From NCBI GenBank assembly GCA_024398755.1, contig JAKSIQ010000016.1, positions 1 to 34,322 of the forward strand: 34,322 bases of DNA, given 5' to 3'. Numbering within the stretch: position 1 is the stretch's first letter; every line of letters starts with the position of its first letter. The translations under genes were made by a program, and so were the position numbers. Shown here in pieces: positions 1-9,300 of the stretch. The notes beneath the pieces are model-generated. The model was not told where the DNA came from. It worked only from the letters and a program-made list of their open reading frames with translations, and did not search any database. The stretch comes from Bacteroidaceae bacterium (GTDB lineage Bacteria; Bacteroidota; Bacteroidia; Bacteroidales; Bacteroidaceae).

Positions 1-128
1 TCACCGCGGGAGAAGAAATGGCCAGCTCGTAAGCAAAACAGCCCGAATCACTCACCGCGGGAGAAGAAATGGCTGGCTCGTAAGCAAAACAGCCCGAATC
101 ACTCACCACAGAAGAAGAAATGGCCTGG
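1..128. repeat. 51-bp tandem repeat, about 2.5 copies, at the window edge
   Basis: Two near-identical 51-base units occupy 1-51 and 52-102. They differ mainly at GGCCAGCTC versus GGCTGGCTC. A diverged partial third unit starts at 103 (TCACCACAGAAGAAGAAATG). Each unit begins TCACCGCGGGAGAAGAAATG and ends in AGCCCGAATCAC. The array may continue left of the window. It lies beyond the 3' end of the nqr operon and contains no convincing gene. No spacers separate the units, so this is not CRISPR-like. Confidence 0.9.
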
Positions 129-140
129 CGGTGAATAGGA

Positions 141-170
141 AAAGGCGGTGAGGGAACCCCCACCGCCTTT
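141..170. terminator. hairpin downstream of the nqr operon, possible terminator
   Basis: AAAGGCGGTG (141-150) and CACCGCCTTT (161-170) form a perfect 10-bp stem around a 10-base loop. The hairpin sits about 90 bases beyond the nqrF stop codon and could end the minus-strand nqr transcript. There is no long T run on either strand, only TTT inside the stem, so intrinsic termination is inferred and not proven. Confidence 0.5.
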
Positions 171-181
171 GAAAGTGATTG

Positions 182-247
182 CGCGCTTACCGCTAAAACA
201 GGTGCGGCGCGCTTACCGCTAAAACAGGTGCGGCGTGCTTACCGCAA
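182..247. repeat. 26-bp tandem repeat, about 2.5 copies
   Basis: The unit CGCGCTTACCGCTAAAACAG followed by GTGCGG occurs at 182-207 and 208-233. A partial third copy at 234-247 carries CGTGCTTACCGC. The copies are otherwise identical. The array ends about 14 bases before the nqrF stop codon, so it is probably transcribed as the 3' untranslated region of the nqr message. Confidence 0.85.
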
Positions 248-260
248 TGACAAAAGCGAA

Positions 261-1529
261 TTATGCGCCGAAGTTGTCGAACATGATATCCTTTGGTTCG
301 ACGCCGAGTGAATCCAGAAGATCCAGCACGGTCTTGGCCATCATAGGAGGTCCGCACAGGTAGTACTCAATATCTTCAGGATTCTCATGCTGCTTCAGAT
401 AGGTATCGCCAAGAACCGGAGCAATGAAACCTGCGGTGTACTTGACGCCCATAGCATCGGCCTTCGGATCCGGACGGTCCAAAGCCAGATGGAAATGGAA
501 GTTCGGATACTCCTGCTCAAGAGCAAGGAAGTCTTCCATGAAGAACACTTCGTCAATGGCACGTGCGCCGTAGAAATAATGCATCTCGCGGTCGCGTGTG
601 TGCAGTGTCTTGAGCATGTGCATGATCTGTGCACGCAGAGGAGCCATACCGGCACCACCACCTACCCATATCATTTCCTTCTTTGAGTCGAAGCGCGGAT
701 GGAATTCTCCGTAAGGGCCGCTCATGATGACCTTATCACCAGGTTTCAGGCTGAAGATATAGGTCGATGCTATACCGCAAGGCACATCCATAAAGCCGGG
801 ACCCTGATCTTTCGGTTTGAAAGGAGGAGTTGCAATACGGACCGTCAGAGTGATGATGTCACCCTCGTCAGGATAGTTGGCCATTGAATATGCACGGATG
901 GTAGGCTCGGTATTCTTCTGCTTCAGGTTGAACAGACCGAACTTTTCCCATGCCGGAATATACAGGTCGCCAATAAGCGAACGGTCAAAATCAGCATAGT
1001 TGAGATCGTATGCCGGAATCTTGATCTGGGCATAGCTACCAGGCAGGAAGTCCATATGTTCTCCAGCAGGCAGCTTGACCTTGAATTCCTTGATGAATGT
1101 TGCAACGTTCTTGTTTGAGATGACCTCGCACTCCCACTCCTTGACGCCAAGCACGCTGTCGGATACCTTTATTGAAAGGTCACCCTTTACCTTGCACTGA
1201 CAGCCAAGACGCCAGTTGTCCTTAATCTGCTTGCGGGTGAAATGACCCTTTTCAGAATCAAGAATCTCGCCGCCGCCTTCTACTACCTGGCACTTGCACT
1301 GGCCGCATGAGCCCTTGCCGCCGCAGGCAGATGGCAGATATACGCCGTTCTCTGCAAGTGTGCTCAGAAGGCTTGCTCCTGAATTAACCTCGAGTTCCTT
1401 TTCTCCGTTCATTGTAATCTTGACCTTGCCACTTGCAACAAGGTATTTCTTTGCCACCAGCAGAATGATGACCAGCAGCAGAATGACGGCCAGGAATACT
1501 ACGATACTTGATATATACAAATTGTCCAT
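261..1529 (-). CDS. nqrF: Na+-translocating NADH:quinone reductase subunit F
   Basis: This 422-residue protein is the NADH-oxidising entry subunit of the Na+-pumping respiratory complex. Electrons pass from NADH to FAD and then to a 2Fe-2S cluster. An N-terminal membrane helix covers about residues 7-27. A plant-type ferredoxin domain follows, with Cys69, Cys75, Cys78 and Cys110 as the likely cluster ligands in ACGGKGSCGQCKC. The ferredoxin-reductase part has RAYSMANYP for FAD, GGGAGMAPLRAQ for NADH and a C-terminal YYLCGPPMM, ending in the typical DNFGA. Length and domain order are normal. It is the last gene of the minus-strand nqrABCDEF operon, 15 bases after nqrE. The sequence past its stop codon is repeats and a hairpin. 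Confidence 0.97.
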   Translation of the reverse strand: MDNLYISSIVVFLAVILLLVIILLVAKKYLVASGKVKITMNGEKELEVNSGASLLSTLAENGVYLPSACGGKGSCGQCKCQVVEGGGEILDSEKGHFTRKQIKDNWRLGCQCKVKGDLSIKVSDSVLGVKEWECEVISNKNVATFIKEFKVKLPAGEHMDFLPGSYAQIKIPAYDLNYADFDRSLIGDLYIPAWEKFGLFNLKQKNTEPTIRAYSMANYPDEGDIITLTVRIATPPFKPKDQGPGFMDVPCGIASTYIFSLKPGDKVIMSGPYGEFHPRFDSKKEMIWVGGGAGMAPLRAQIMHMLKTLHTRDREMHYFYGARAIDEVFFMEDFLALEQEYPNFHFHLALDRPDPKADAMGVKYTAGFIAPVLGDTYLKQHENPEDIEYYLCGPPMMAKTVLDLLDSLGVEPKDIMFDNFGA

Positions 1530-1544
1530 ATCGTACCTTTTTGA

Positions 1545-2153
1545 TTAGATTGAAAGACCTGAGAAGCACATGAATGCCATAGCCATCAGACCTACAGTAA
1601 TGAATGTAATGCCAATACCCTTCAACGGTTTTGGAACGTCGGCATATTCCAACTTTTCACGGATGGCTGCCAGGCAGACAATAGCCAATGCCCAACCAAT
1701 ACCTGAACCGAGAGCGAAGGCTATGGAGTCACCAAAACAGGTTATGGCCTGTGAATTGGTAGCATCCATGACAATGCGCTGCTGCATGAACAGGCTGCCG
1801 CCCATGATGGCGCAGTTTACTGCAATCAGAGGCAGGAAGATACCCAGCGAAGCATAAAGTGACGGAGAGAACTTCTCAACAATCATTTCAACCAGCTGTA
1901 CGATACCGGCTATGACTGCAATGAACAGTATGAAGCTCAGGAAGCCAAGTCCCAGCGGATCGAGAACCTTGGTCTGGAGCAGATAGTTTACAGGAAGTGT
2001 GATGAGCTGTACAAAGATTACAGCGACACCCAATCCCAGAGCTGTCTTCACATTCTTACTTACGGCAAGGAATGAACACATGCCCAGGAAGAAGGCGAAT
2101 ATCATGTTGTCGACAAAAATCGACCTTACAAGAAGACTGAAAAAATGTTCCAT
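1545..2153 (-). CDS. nqrE: Na+-translocating NADH:quinone reductase subunit E
   Basis: A 202-residue integral membrane subunit with about six helices and normal family length. NqrE and NqrD are homologous and pack in opposite orientations around an iron centre that relays electrons across the membrane. The expected cysteines are visible in [12 protein letters not shown] (Cys26) and VNCAIMGG (Cys114). It lies 19 bases after nqrD and 15 bases before nqrF in the same operon. Confidence 0.97.
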   Translation of the reverse strand: MEHFFSLLVRSIFVDNMIFAFFLGMCSFLAVSKNVKTALGLGVAVIFVQLITLPVNYLLQTKVLDPLGLGFLSFILFIAVIAGIVQLVEMIVEKFSPSLYASLGIFLPLIAVNCAIMGGSLFMQQRIVMDATNSQAITCFGDSIAFALGSGIGWALAIVCLAAIREKLEYADVPKPLKGIGITFITVGLMAMAFMCFSGLSI

Positions 2154-2172
2154 AGTTGTTTTGCTCTAGAGA

Positions 2173-2793
2173 TTATTTTTCCTGAAGATCCTTGTTCTTG
2201 GAACGATGGAACCAGATGATGCAGCCTACCAGGATCAGAGCCATAGGAGGCATAATCATAAGTCCGTTGTTCATGTAACCGTGGTCATAGCACCACTGTG
2301 GGATTACCTGGAAGCCAAGAAGCTTGCCACTGCCAAGAAGTTCGCGAACAAAGGCCACTACAACCAGAATGGCTGCATAGCCGAGACCGTTGCCGATACC
2401 GTCCATAAATGAAGCGGCAGGACCGTTCTGCATTGCAAACGCCTCAAGGCGTCCCATAAGGATACAGTTGGTAATGATAAGTCCGATGTAAACGGACAGC
2501 TGAACACTCACGTCGTATGCGAAAGCCTTGAGGATTTCGCTTACTATTGTTACCAGAGCAGCTACGACAACAAGCTGTACGATAATACGTATACGGTTAG
2601 GTATGGTATTGCGAAGCAGTGATATGATGACGTTTGACATAGCTACGATAACTGTTACAGACAGACCCATCACGATAGCCGGCTTGAGCTGTGCCGTTAC
2701 GGCCAGGGCTGAACAGATACCCAGAATCTGGACCACAACCGGGTTGTTTACCCAAATAGGCTGCTTGAGAGCCTCATTGTTTTTGTTTGCCAT
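2173..2793 (-). CDS. nqrD: Na+-translocating NADH:quinone reductase subunit D
   Basis: A 206-residue multi-helix membrane subunit, homologous to NqrE. The conserved cysteines are in ILGICSALAVTAQLKPA (Cys27) and IITNCILMGRLEAFA (Cys110), the positions that hold the intramembrane iron centre in this family. The N-terminus is cytoplasmic and basic, and the C-terminus ends in a charged tail. It starts 6 bases after the nqrC stop codon, consistent with translation from one polycistronic message. Confidence 0.97.
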   Translation of the reverse strand: MANKNNEALKQPIWVNNPVVVQILGICSALAVTAQLKPAIVMGLSVTVIVAMSNVIISLLRNTIPNRIRIIVQLVVVAALVTIVSEILKAFAYDVSVQLSVYIGLIITNCILMGRLEAFAMQNGPAASFMDGIGNGLGYAAILVVVAFVRELLGSGKLLGFQVIPQWCYDHGYMNNGLMIMPPMALILVGCIIWFHRSKNKDLQEK

Positions 2794-2799
2794 ATTCCT

Positions 2800-3690
2800 T
2801 TAATCTTCAATTGATTCAACATTCTGCTCTTCTTCGCAGCCGTCTTCGTTGCAGCACTGCTGTGCGCAGCAGGCACCGTTCAGGAACGGAAGGTATGAAG
2901 TGAGCACCTTATTAATCATATTGTTCACGCCGGTCGATGTGATGGTTGCGCCGGTAACGCCGTCAATCTGGTAGGCCGATGTTTTGTCAGCCTTGCCGAA
3001 TTTGAGAACCTGAAGGGCAACCTGACCATCGCTGGTCACAATCTTGCCGGGGAAACGGCTCTGGAAAAGGGGAGCCGCAATTTCACCACCAAGACCCGGA
3101 GTTTCGCTGGCATGTGAGAAATATACGCCATAGACTGTCTGGCGGTCTTCATCAAGAGCGATATAGCCCCAGATGACACCCCAAAGTCCAAGACCGTTCA
3201 TCGGGATGACGTACTTGGTCTGACCGTCAACTTCAGCCTGGAAAACATGCAGACGACCTGCATCGTATTCAGAACTGTAACCGGTGCAGAACTCACCTTC
3301 GTAAGGTACCAGCGAGCCATCGGCCTGCATAAGCATATCGGCCTTGACAGCGTTCTGATATGCAGATGCCACATCGGCCTGATCCTTTATGTTCAGAGAT
3401 GCCAGTATCTGCGCCTTTGTGTCATTGATGACATTGGCGGTCTGACGTTCCTTAAGAGTTGATGAAACGAACACCAGCAGGAAAGCCACCAGAATGACCA
3501 TGACAGCTGCATATATAATGGTATAAGCGTTGCTGCTGGTATCAAGTCCCTTCTTCTTTGGTGCTGCGCCACCTTCTACAATCTCTTCGAACTCACTTTT
3601 GGGTGCGCCGCACAACGGGCACTTCTCAGGAGCTTCGTTTCCTTCGTGGACATAGCCACAAACTTTGCATTTGAATTTTTTCGTAGCCAT
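2800..3690 (-). CDS. nqrC: NqrC with N-terminal rubredoxin-like domain and Cys-rich tail
   Basis: NqrC carries a covalently bound FMN on the periplasmic side of the Na+-NQR complex. Here the protein is 296 residues. Residues about 5-37 form a rubrerythrin-type rubredoxin domain with C8-x2-C11-G-Y and C24-P-L-C27. A linker leads to one membrane helix at about 56-75. The FMN domain then carries D243-G-V-T-G-A-T249, with Thr249 the predicted flavinylation site. The last 25 residues add Cys274, 275, 279, 280 and 285. There is no methionine between the rubredoxin domain and the membrane helix, and no in-frame stop, so the fusion is a single reading frame. Spacing to nqrB (5 bases) and nqrD (6 bases) is tight. 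The flavin domain is certain; the role of the extra domain is unknown. Confidence 0.95.
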   Translation of the reverse strand: MATKKFKCKVCGYVHEGNEAPEKCPLCGAPKSEFEEIVEGGAAPKKKGLDTSSNAYTIIYAAVMVILVAFLLVFVSSTLKERQTANVINDTKAQILASLNIKDQADVASAYQNAVKADMLMQADGSLVPYEGEFCTGYSSEYDAGRLHVFQAEVDGQTKYVIPMNGLGLWGVIWGYIALDEDRQTVYGVYFSHASETPGLGGEIAAPLFQSRFPGKIVTSDGQVALQVLKFGKADKTSAYQIDGVTGATITSTGVNNMINKVLTSYLPFLNGACCAQQCCNEDGCEEEQNVESIED

Positions 3691-3695
3691 AATCC

Positions 3696-4868
3696 TTATT
3701 TCTTTACAAGTCTTGAAGCTCTGCGGTTCACATTCTTCTGCACAACGCAGTAGTCAATGAGCGGAGCAAAGCAGTTCATAAGCAGAATAGCCAGCATCAT
3801 GCCTTCCGGATAACCAGGATTCATGACACGGATTGTGATGGCCATGGCACCGATAAGCAGACCGTATATCCACTTGCCGCATTCTGTGCGGGCCGATGTT
3901 ACAGGGTCTGTTGCCATGAACACTGCGCCGAAGCAGAAACCGCCTACGCAGATGTGCTCATACCATGGCATGGCAGCCATTGCATTGTCAGGACCCCACT
4001 GGTTGTAAACTACAGCCATTGCGATACCGCCAATGAACACTGACAACATTGTCTTCCAGCTTGCAATGCCGGTATAGAGCAGAAGCAGAGCGCCAAGAGC
4101 AATTGCTATCACGCTTGTTTCACCTACTGAGCCGGGAATGAAGCCCCAGACCATATCCATGGTGAATGCAGGAGCGGCAGCTGTTGTCGATGCTGTACCG
4201 AGAGCGGTAGCTGCGGTCATACCGTCAAGATTGGCACCAAGGCCGCAGATGGTATGGTCAACAACCCATACTGAGTCACCCGAAATGACTGAAGGATAAG
4301 CAAAGAAGATGAATGCACGGGTAATCAGGGCGACGTTCAGGAAGTTCATTCCGGTGCCGCCGAAGATTTCCTTTGCAAAGATTACCGAGAATGCCACTGC
4401 AACTGCAAGAATCCACAGCGGGCAGGTGGCGGGAACAATCAGAGGAATGATAAAACCTGATACCAGGTAACCTTCCTGAATTTCCTCGTGTTTCCACTGT
4501 GCTACGGTGAACTCGATAGCAAGACCTACAACGTATGAAACGATGAGTCTTGGCAGAACGGCCAGGAAGCCGAACCAGAACTTGTTCCAGAATGTGGCCT
4601 GGTCAAGCATGCCGGCAAGAGCGTAGTTCTGATAACCTACATTGTACATACCGAACAGCAGAGCCGGGCAAAGTGCAATGACAACCATGATCATCATGCG
4701 CTTTGAGTCAAATGAGTCGTGAATGTTCACGCCGTTCTTTGCAGTGGTATTCGGAACATAAAGGAAGGATTCGAAACCTTCATAAAGCGAACGGAAGGCA
4801 TGCAGTTTGCCGCCTTCATCGAAGTTCGGTCTGATCTTGTCAAGATAATTTCTTAAACTCATAGTCAT
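3696..4868 (-). CDS. nqrB: Na+-translocating NADH:quinone reductase subunit B
   Basis: A 390-residue membrane subunit with about ten helices. It holds a covalent FMN and probably riboflavin, and helps form the Na+ path. The flavinylation motif is D215-G-M-T-A-A-T221, a variant of Dxx(S/T)GAT with Ala for Gly; Thr221 is the predicted acceptor. Attachment needs an ApbE flavin transferase, which is not in this window. The N-terminal cytoplasmic stretch and the [17 protein letters not shown] region are typical. Two in-frame ATGs two codons apart (4868 and 4862) are both acceptable starts. It lies 7 bases after nqrA. Confidence 0.97.
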   Translation of the reverse strand: MTMSLRNYLDKIRPNFDEGGKLHAFRSLYEGFESFLYVPNTTAKNGVNIHDSFDSKRMMIMVVIALCPALLFGMYNVGYQNYALAGMLDQATFWNKFWFGFLAVLPRLIVSYVVGLAIEFTVAQWKHEEIQEGYLVSGFIIPLIVPATCPLWILAVAVAFSVIFAKEIFGGTGMNFLNVALITRAFIFFAYPSVISGDSVWVVDHTICGLGANLDGMTAATALGTASTTAAAPAFTMDMVWGFIPGSVGETSVIAIALGALLLLYTGIASWKTMLSVFIGGIAMAVVYNQWGPDNAMAAMPWYEHICVGGFCFGAVFMATDPVTSARTECGKWIYGLLIGAMAITIRVMNPGYPEGMMLAILLMNCFAPLIDYCVVQKNVNRRASRLVKK

Positions 4869-4875
4869 CCTGTTT

Positions 4876-6225
4876 TTAGGCCATTTCGGCGCGAAGGTTA
4901 TTCAAGCCCTCGCGAACAATGCGCTGGAGCTCAAGCTTTGATGAATCTACAAACTCGCAGAGGGCGAAATCTTCAGGAGCGACCTCATAGATACCGTATG
5001 CCTCCATCTTGTCGATGTTGCCGGTAATGATGGCCTTGATAAGATATTCCGGGAAAATGTCCATCGGGAACACCTTGTCGTATTCGTTCGACATGATCAT
5101 GTGGCGTTCGCTGCCCTTGATACGGGCATCAATGCTGAACTGCTTCTTGCAGCACATCCATGAGAAGAACGAACGGCTTACGCTGAAGTGACCGAAACGT
5201 GGAGCTATCCAGCCCATGAATTCGTTCACGTCATCACCCTCAGGAATAACTGTTACCATGTTTGCAAATGCGCCCAGGAAGTCTTCCTTCGATGCCTTGA
5301 CACCGGTCAGAACGTTTCCGTTGATAATGCGGATGTGTTCGTTGCGGTTCAGACGGCCGTCAAGAATGGAAGCCAGGCTTGCGCCTACAAGAACCTTGGC
5401 GTATGAAGGCTTGGCAATCTCCTCGCCTGCTACGGCAATGACACGTGTCATGTCAACAACACCCTTGTTGAAAAGACGTCCTATGAAGATTACCACTTCG
5501 GGATCCAGAGTCCATACCACCTCACCCTTGTTGACCGGGCTGATGTGGTTGATCTGAACACCTACGTTACCTGCCGGATGAGCGCCTTTGAAAGCGTAAA
5601 CATCGGCATTCTTTGCCTGTGTCAGAGTCGGATTGGTCTGCTTTGCACTGATGCCCAGTGTTGTGGGTGCAATCTTTGCAAGTGCGCTGAGTCCGGTCTG
5701 GAAGTCCAGTTCGTTGCCCTGAAGCACGAACTCGAAGTCAGGTGCAAGCGGTTTGGAATCGAAAGCCGAAACGAAAATACCACGCGGAGTATCGTTCGGA
5801 TTGGCAATGACGTCATAAGGACGCTGACGCAGGAAACCGAAGAGACCGGCCTCCATAAGTGCCTTCTTAACTTCTTCACCAGAAAGAGACTGTACGCTCT
5901 TGGTTCCGAATTCAACATAACTCTGCTCTGCATCGGGCTTGACCACAATGCTCATCACCTTGCGGCGTGCACCGCGGTTCACGGCAACAACCTCACCGCT
6001 GACAGGTGAAACGAACTTCACCTCAGGGTTGTTCTTGTCAATGAACAGGGCTTCGCCGGCCTTGACCTTCTGCTGCTCTTTGACCACCGGCTTCGGAGTC
6101 ACTCCGGTAAAGTCATCGGGGCACAGTGCGTACTGTCCCGCTGCCTCCACCTGGGTGATTTCCTTTGCAGGAGTTCCCAGCAACCTGATGTCCAGACCCT
6201 TTCGTAAACGAATGATTTCTGCCAT
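4876..6225 (-). CDS. nqrA: Na+-translocating NADH:quinone reductase subunit A
   Basis: A 449-residue soluble peripheral subunit on the cytoplasmic face, linked in this family to quinone binding. It opens with MAEIIRLRKGLDIRLLG, the usual NqrA start. A longer frame begins at 6264 with 13 extra residues that do not look like NqrA, so the ATG at 6225 is preferred. It is the first gene of the operon. Upstream on the minus strand, a TAATTTCG at 6275-6282 is one base off the TAnnTTTG element and may be part of the operon promoter, but this is weak. tamB is divergent across the gap. Confidence 0.96.
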   Translation of the reverse strand: MAEIIRLRKGLDIRLLGTPAKEITQVEAAGQYALCPDDFTGVTPKPVVKEQQKVKAGEALFIDKNNPEVKFVSPVSGEVVAVNRGARRKVMSIVVKPDAEQSYVEFGTKSVQSLSGEEVKKALMEAGLFGFLRQRPYDVIANPNDTPRGIFVSAFDSKPLAPDFEFVLQGNELDFQTGLSALAKIAPTTLGISAKQTNPTLTQAKNADVYAFKGAHPAGNVGVQINHISPVNKGEVVWTLDPEVVIFIGRLFNKGVVDMTRVIAVAGEEIAKPSYAKVLVGASLASILDGRLNRNEHIRIINGNVLTGVKASKEDFLGAFANMVTVIPEGDDVNEFMGWIAPRFGHFSVSRSFFSWMCCKKQFSIDARIKGSERHMIMSNEYDKVFPMDIFPEYLIKAIITGNIDKMEAYGIYEVAPEDFALCEFVDSSKLELQRIVREGLNNLRAEMA

Positions 6226-6376
6226 TTTGTTGTTAGTTGGATATGTGTTAATTATTAAGTTCAAAATTCGTGCGCGAAATTACTAATAAAAGGCCAATCT
6301 GCGTCACGCGCGCGCAATTTGTTTTCAACAATGTAGATTTTACTGTTTTAATCAAGGCTTTGTGGCAAACTAGGCT

Positions 6377-6384
6377 TATCTTTG
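6377..6384 (+). promoter_or_regulatory. -7 element (TATCTTTG) for tamB
   Basis: An exact match to the Bacteroidota TAnnTTTG -7 consensus. It ends six bases before the GTG at 6391, so the transcript would have an extremely short leader. No clear -33 TTTG lies at 19-21 bases spacing. Confidence 0.55.
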
Positions 6385-6390
6385 CCAGTT

Positions 6391-9300
6391 GTGAAATTTG
6401 CGAAAATTCTACATATCATCTCACTCGCTGTTTCTGTTCTGCTGCTTGCGGGGCAGTTGTTCTTCAGCAGCGGCCGCATGCAGGAAAAGGCGGCCGGATT
6501 GGTTGCATCGTACTCCAATTCCATCCTGGAAACAGAAATCAGCGCATCGAATATCAGATTCACGTATCCGTTCGGTATTGAAATCAACGGCATGACCGTT
6601 TACGACGAGAAGCATGACACCCTGGCATTCGTATCAATGGCAATAGCCCATTTCAAACCCGGCCAGCTGCTGCATAAAAAACTATCCATAAACGGAATAA
6701 GACTCATCCACCCAGATATCAGGCTGTCGGCCGACAGCATCGGAGCAAGACCGAACTACATGTTTCTGGCAGAGAAGTTGAAAGGCTCGGGCCAACAGCC
6801 GGAAATACTGCTGCGCGCAAACTCCATCGTTTTAAGAAACGCTTCCTTCAGGTATGACATTCTTGACCAGCCTTATACCGAAGGGTATTTCAACAGCAGC
6901 CACATAGGTGTGGAGCATCTGAACACAAGTATCTCCATCAAAGCTCTGCGCACCGACACCGTAGCGGTCAGCATCAGGAAACTGCGGCTACGTGAGCGTT
7001 CAGGTTTTGCCATACGCAGCATGCACGGAAGCATTGCCGCAGGTCCCGAATCGTTCACCATTGACGACCTGACGCTTCACACCAATGCAAGTTCCATATC
7101 GGTATCGGATTTTGAATCGGCATCGGGAATGACAGGCATCAGGAATGGAGAAATACCGGAGAAGTTCACTGCCACAGTACTTGCAGACATTACCGGCCGC
7201 GATTTCAAAGCGTTTGTTCCACAAGCCGCCAGCATGGATGACCGCATAGCATTCAATGCTACGGCTGCACGCAACGGAAACAGATTCACCGTATCGGGCT
7301 GCTCCATACAACTGGGACGCAACATGTTTTCAATGAAGTCGTCAGGTTCGGCGGTCATAGATTTTGCAGGCCCGGCAACAGATCCGGCACGATACGTGGC
7401 AGCATTGTCATTGGACGGCAGTTTTTCCAAGCGGCTGCCTGTATGGCTTGACTGCCAGTTCGCCAATTTCGGCATCAGTGTTCCACAAGCATGCCGCAAT
7501 CTGGGTTCAGGCAGTTTTTCGGCAGTTGCCGATGCAGACGGCAAGTCTGCCGTCATGACAATAGGTCTTGAATCCGAATCAGGTGATGCCGAATTTGAAA
7601 TCAGATATCAGGACGGTCATTATTCAGCACAGGCCGACGGACACAGAATTCAGGTCGGCAGAATTGCCGGAAGTTCCGTTGCAGGTCCGTGCAGTTTCAC
7701 ACTTTCGGCCGATGCCGGTTCCATTGGCAAGAATATGACCGGCAAGGCGAAACTCAACGTTTTGTCTGCCGTGATTGACGGTTACACCTACAGGAACATA
7801 GTGGCAAACGCCAATACCGACGGGAACAACCTGACGGCATTGGTAAACTTTTCTGACATCAACGGATCCATCTCGCTGCAGGCGGGAATGCATAGGGCCG
7901 ATGTACCTGAATTCTGGACCAGAATAGATGCCGATTCTGTCAGACTGTACGCATACGGCATCGGAAAAGACAGTCTTGAGGTATCAGGAACACTTACTGC
8001 AAATATTTCAGACACCGACATTGACCGTATAAAGGGCCGCATGTCGGTTGACAGCCTGCTTTGTTCTCGTCCGGACGGACGCAAATGGCACATGGACAAT
8101 CTGACTGCAACACTCTCCGGTGAATGCCGGGAAAAGCGTACAGCCACAGTATCAAGCGATTTCTTCAATGCCTCAATGATTGGCGAATACAAGCTGTCCA
8201 CCCTGGCTTCTTCATTCAGTTCTCTGACAGCCGTCATAGCTCCGTCTTTGTCCGAATGGCTTGAAACCAACATACCAGCATGCAGAAAGAAAATTACAAA
8301 TAACAATAATCTGACGCTCACGGCCAGCCTGTCAAGTCTGGACTTTTCCGATGTTGTTCTTGACAAGCCCCTGCTTCTGCCACATGAAGCGACAGCATGT
8401 GTCCGTATGGATGAATCGGATGCCAGCATGTCATGTTCCGCCTGCGTTCCGGAAATCGGTTTTGGTGACAAGCTTATCAGAGGTTTCAACCTTGACGCAT
8501 CGTTGTGCGAAGGCACATTCAGTTCGGAAATCAACGGTTCGTACACATCGGGTACGGGCAAGGCTATCAGCCTGACCAATGTGGCAGGTTCCAGATATGA
8601 TGACCGCGATTCCATTGACATATTCTTCCTGTTGGAAGACATGAACGGCAGCACCTCCATACCCCTGCAGACACATTGCAGATTCGACGGTCTGACGGCA
8701 CACAGGTTGAAGACCAGCATTTTCATAGACCCAGCTGACATGACCTTCAATTCCGAACATTGGAAACTGTCTGTGGACAGTATCTCAATATTCAACGGTT
8801 CTACAGGCATAGGCAATCTGGCACTAAGCGATGACCTTTCATCATCACTGCTGGCAAACGGCATAATATCGGCCGATACGACCGATGTCCTGACCCTTGA
8901 AATGAATGACATTGACATGAACCGTGCTGCAAGCCTTGCCGGCGCCGACAGAATGGGTCTCAAGGGGTTGGCATCGGGCAGGCTTGATCTGATGGGCATT
9001 CTGGGAAAGCTGGCATTTGAAGGCAGCCTGAACGTTGACAGTCTTGAATTCATGACATCAAAGCAGGGCAATCTGGAATCTCATTTCAACTGGAACCCGC
9101 AATTGTCACAAGTTGAAATATGGGGTGTGGCAGTTGACAGTATCCGCTCGGCCAGAACAGTTCTTGACGGTTATTACCGTACCACCGATTCCTTTGTTGA
9201 CGTGGCCATTGACGCCACCCACACAGACCTGCATTTCCTGAATACATGGACAGGCAAGTGCTTCTCGGAAATGGGCGGCAGTGCCACAGGACACCTGAGG

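Noticed and set aside
3570-3690. Rubredoxin-like segment as a separate small gene or an assembly error in front of nqrC
   Set aside because: The frame is continuous with NqrC, there is no stop codon or usable start between the domain and the membrane helix, and the spacing to nqrB is normal for the operon.
6226-6264. Longer N-terminus for NqrA (start at 6264)
   Set aside because: The added residues are not NqrA-like; the family normally begins with the MAEIIRLRKGLDI segment encoded from 6225.
7788-9071. 427-codon open frame antisense to tamB
   Set aside because: It has no recognisable domain, no promoter element or sensible start, and its composition is the mirror of the tamB codons. The plus-strand frame is a coherent TamB protein across the whole span.
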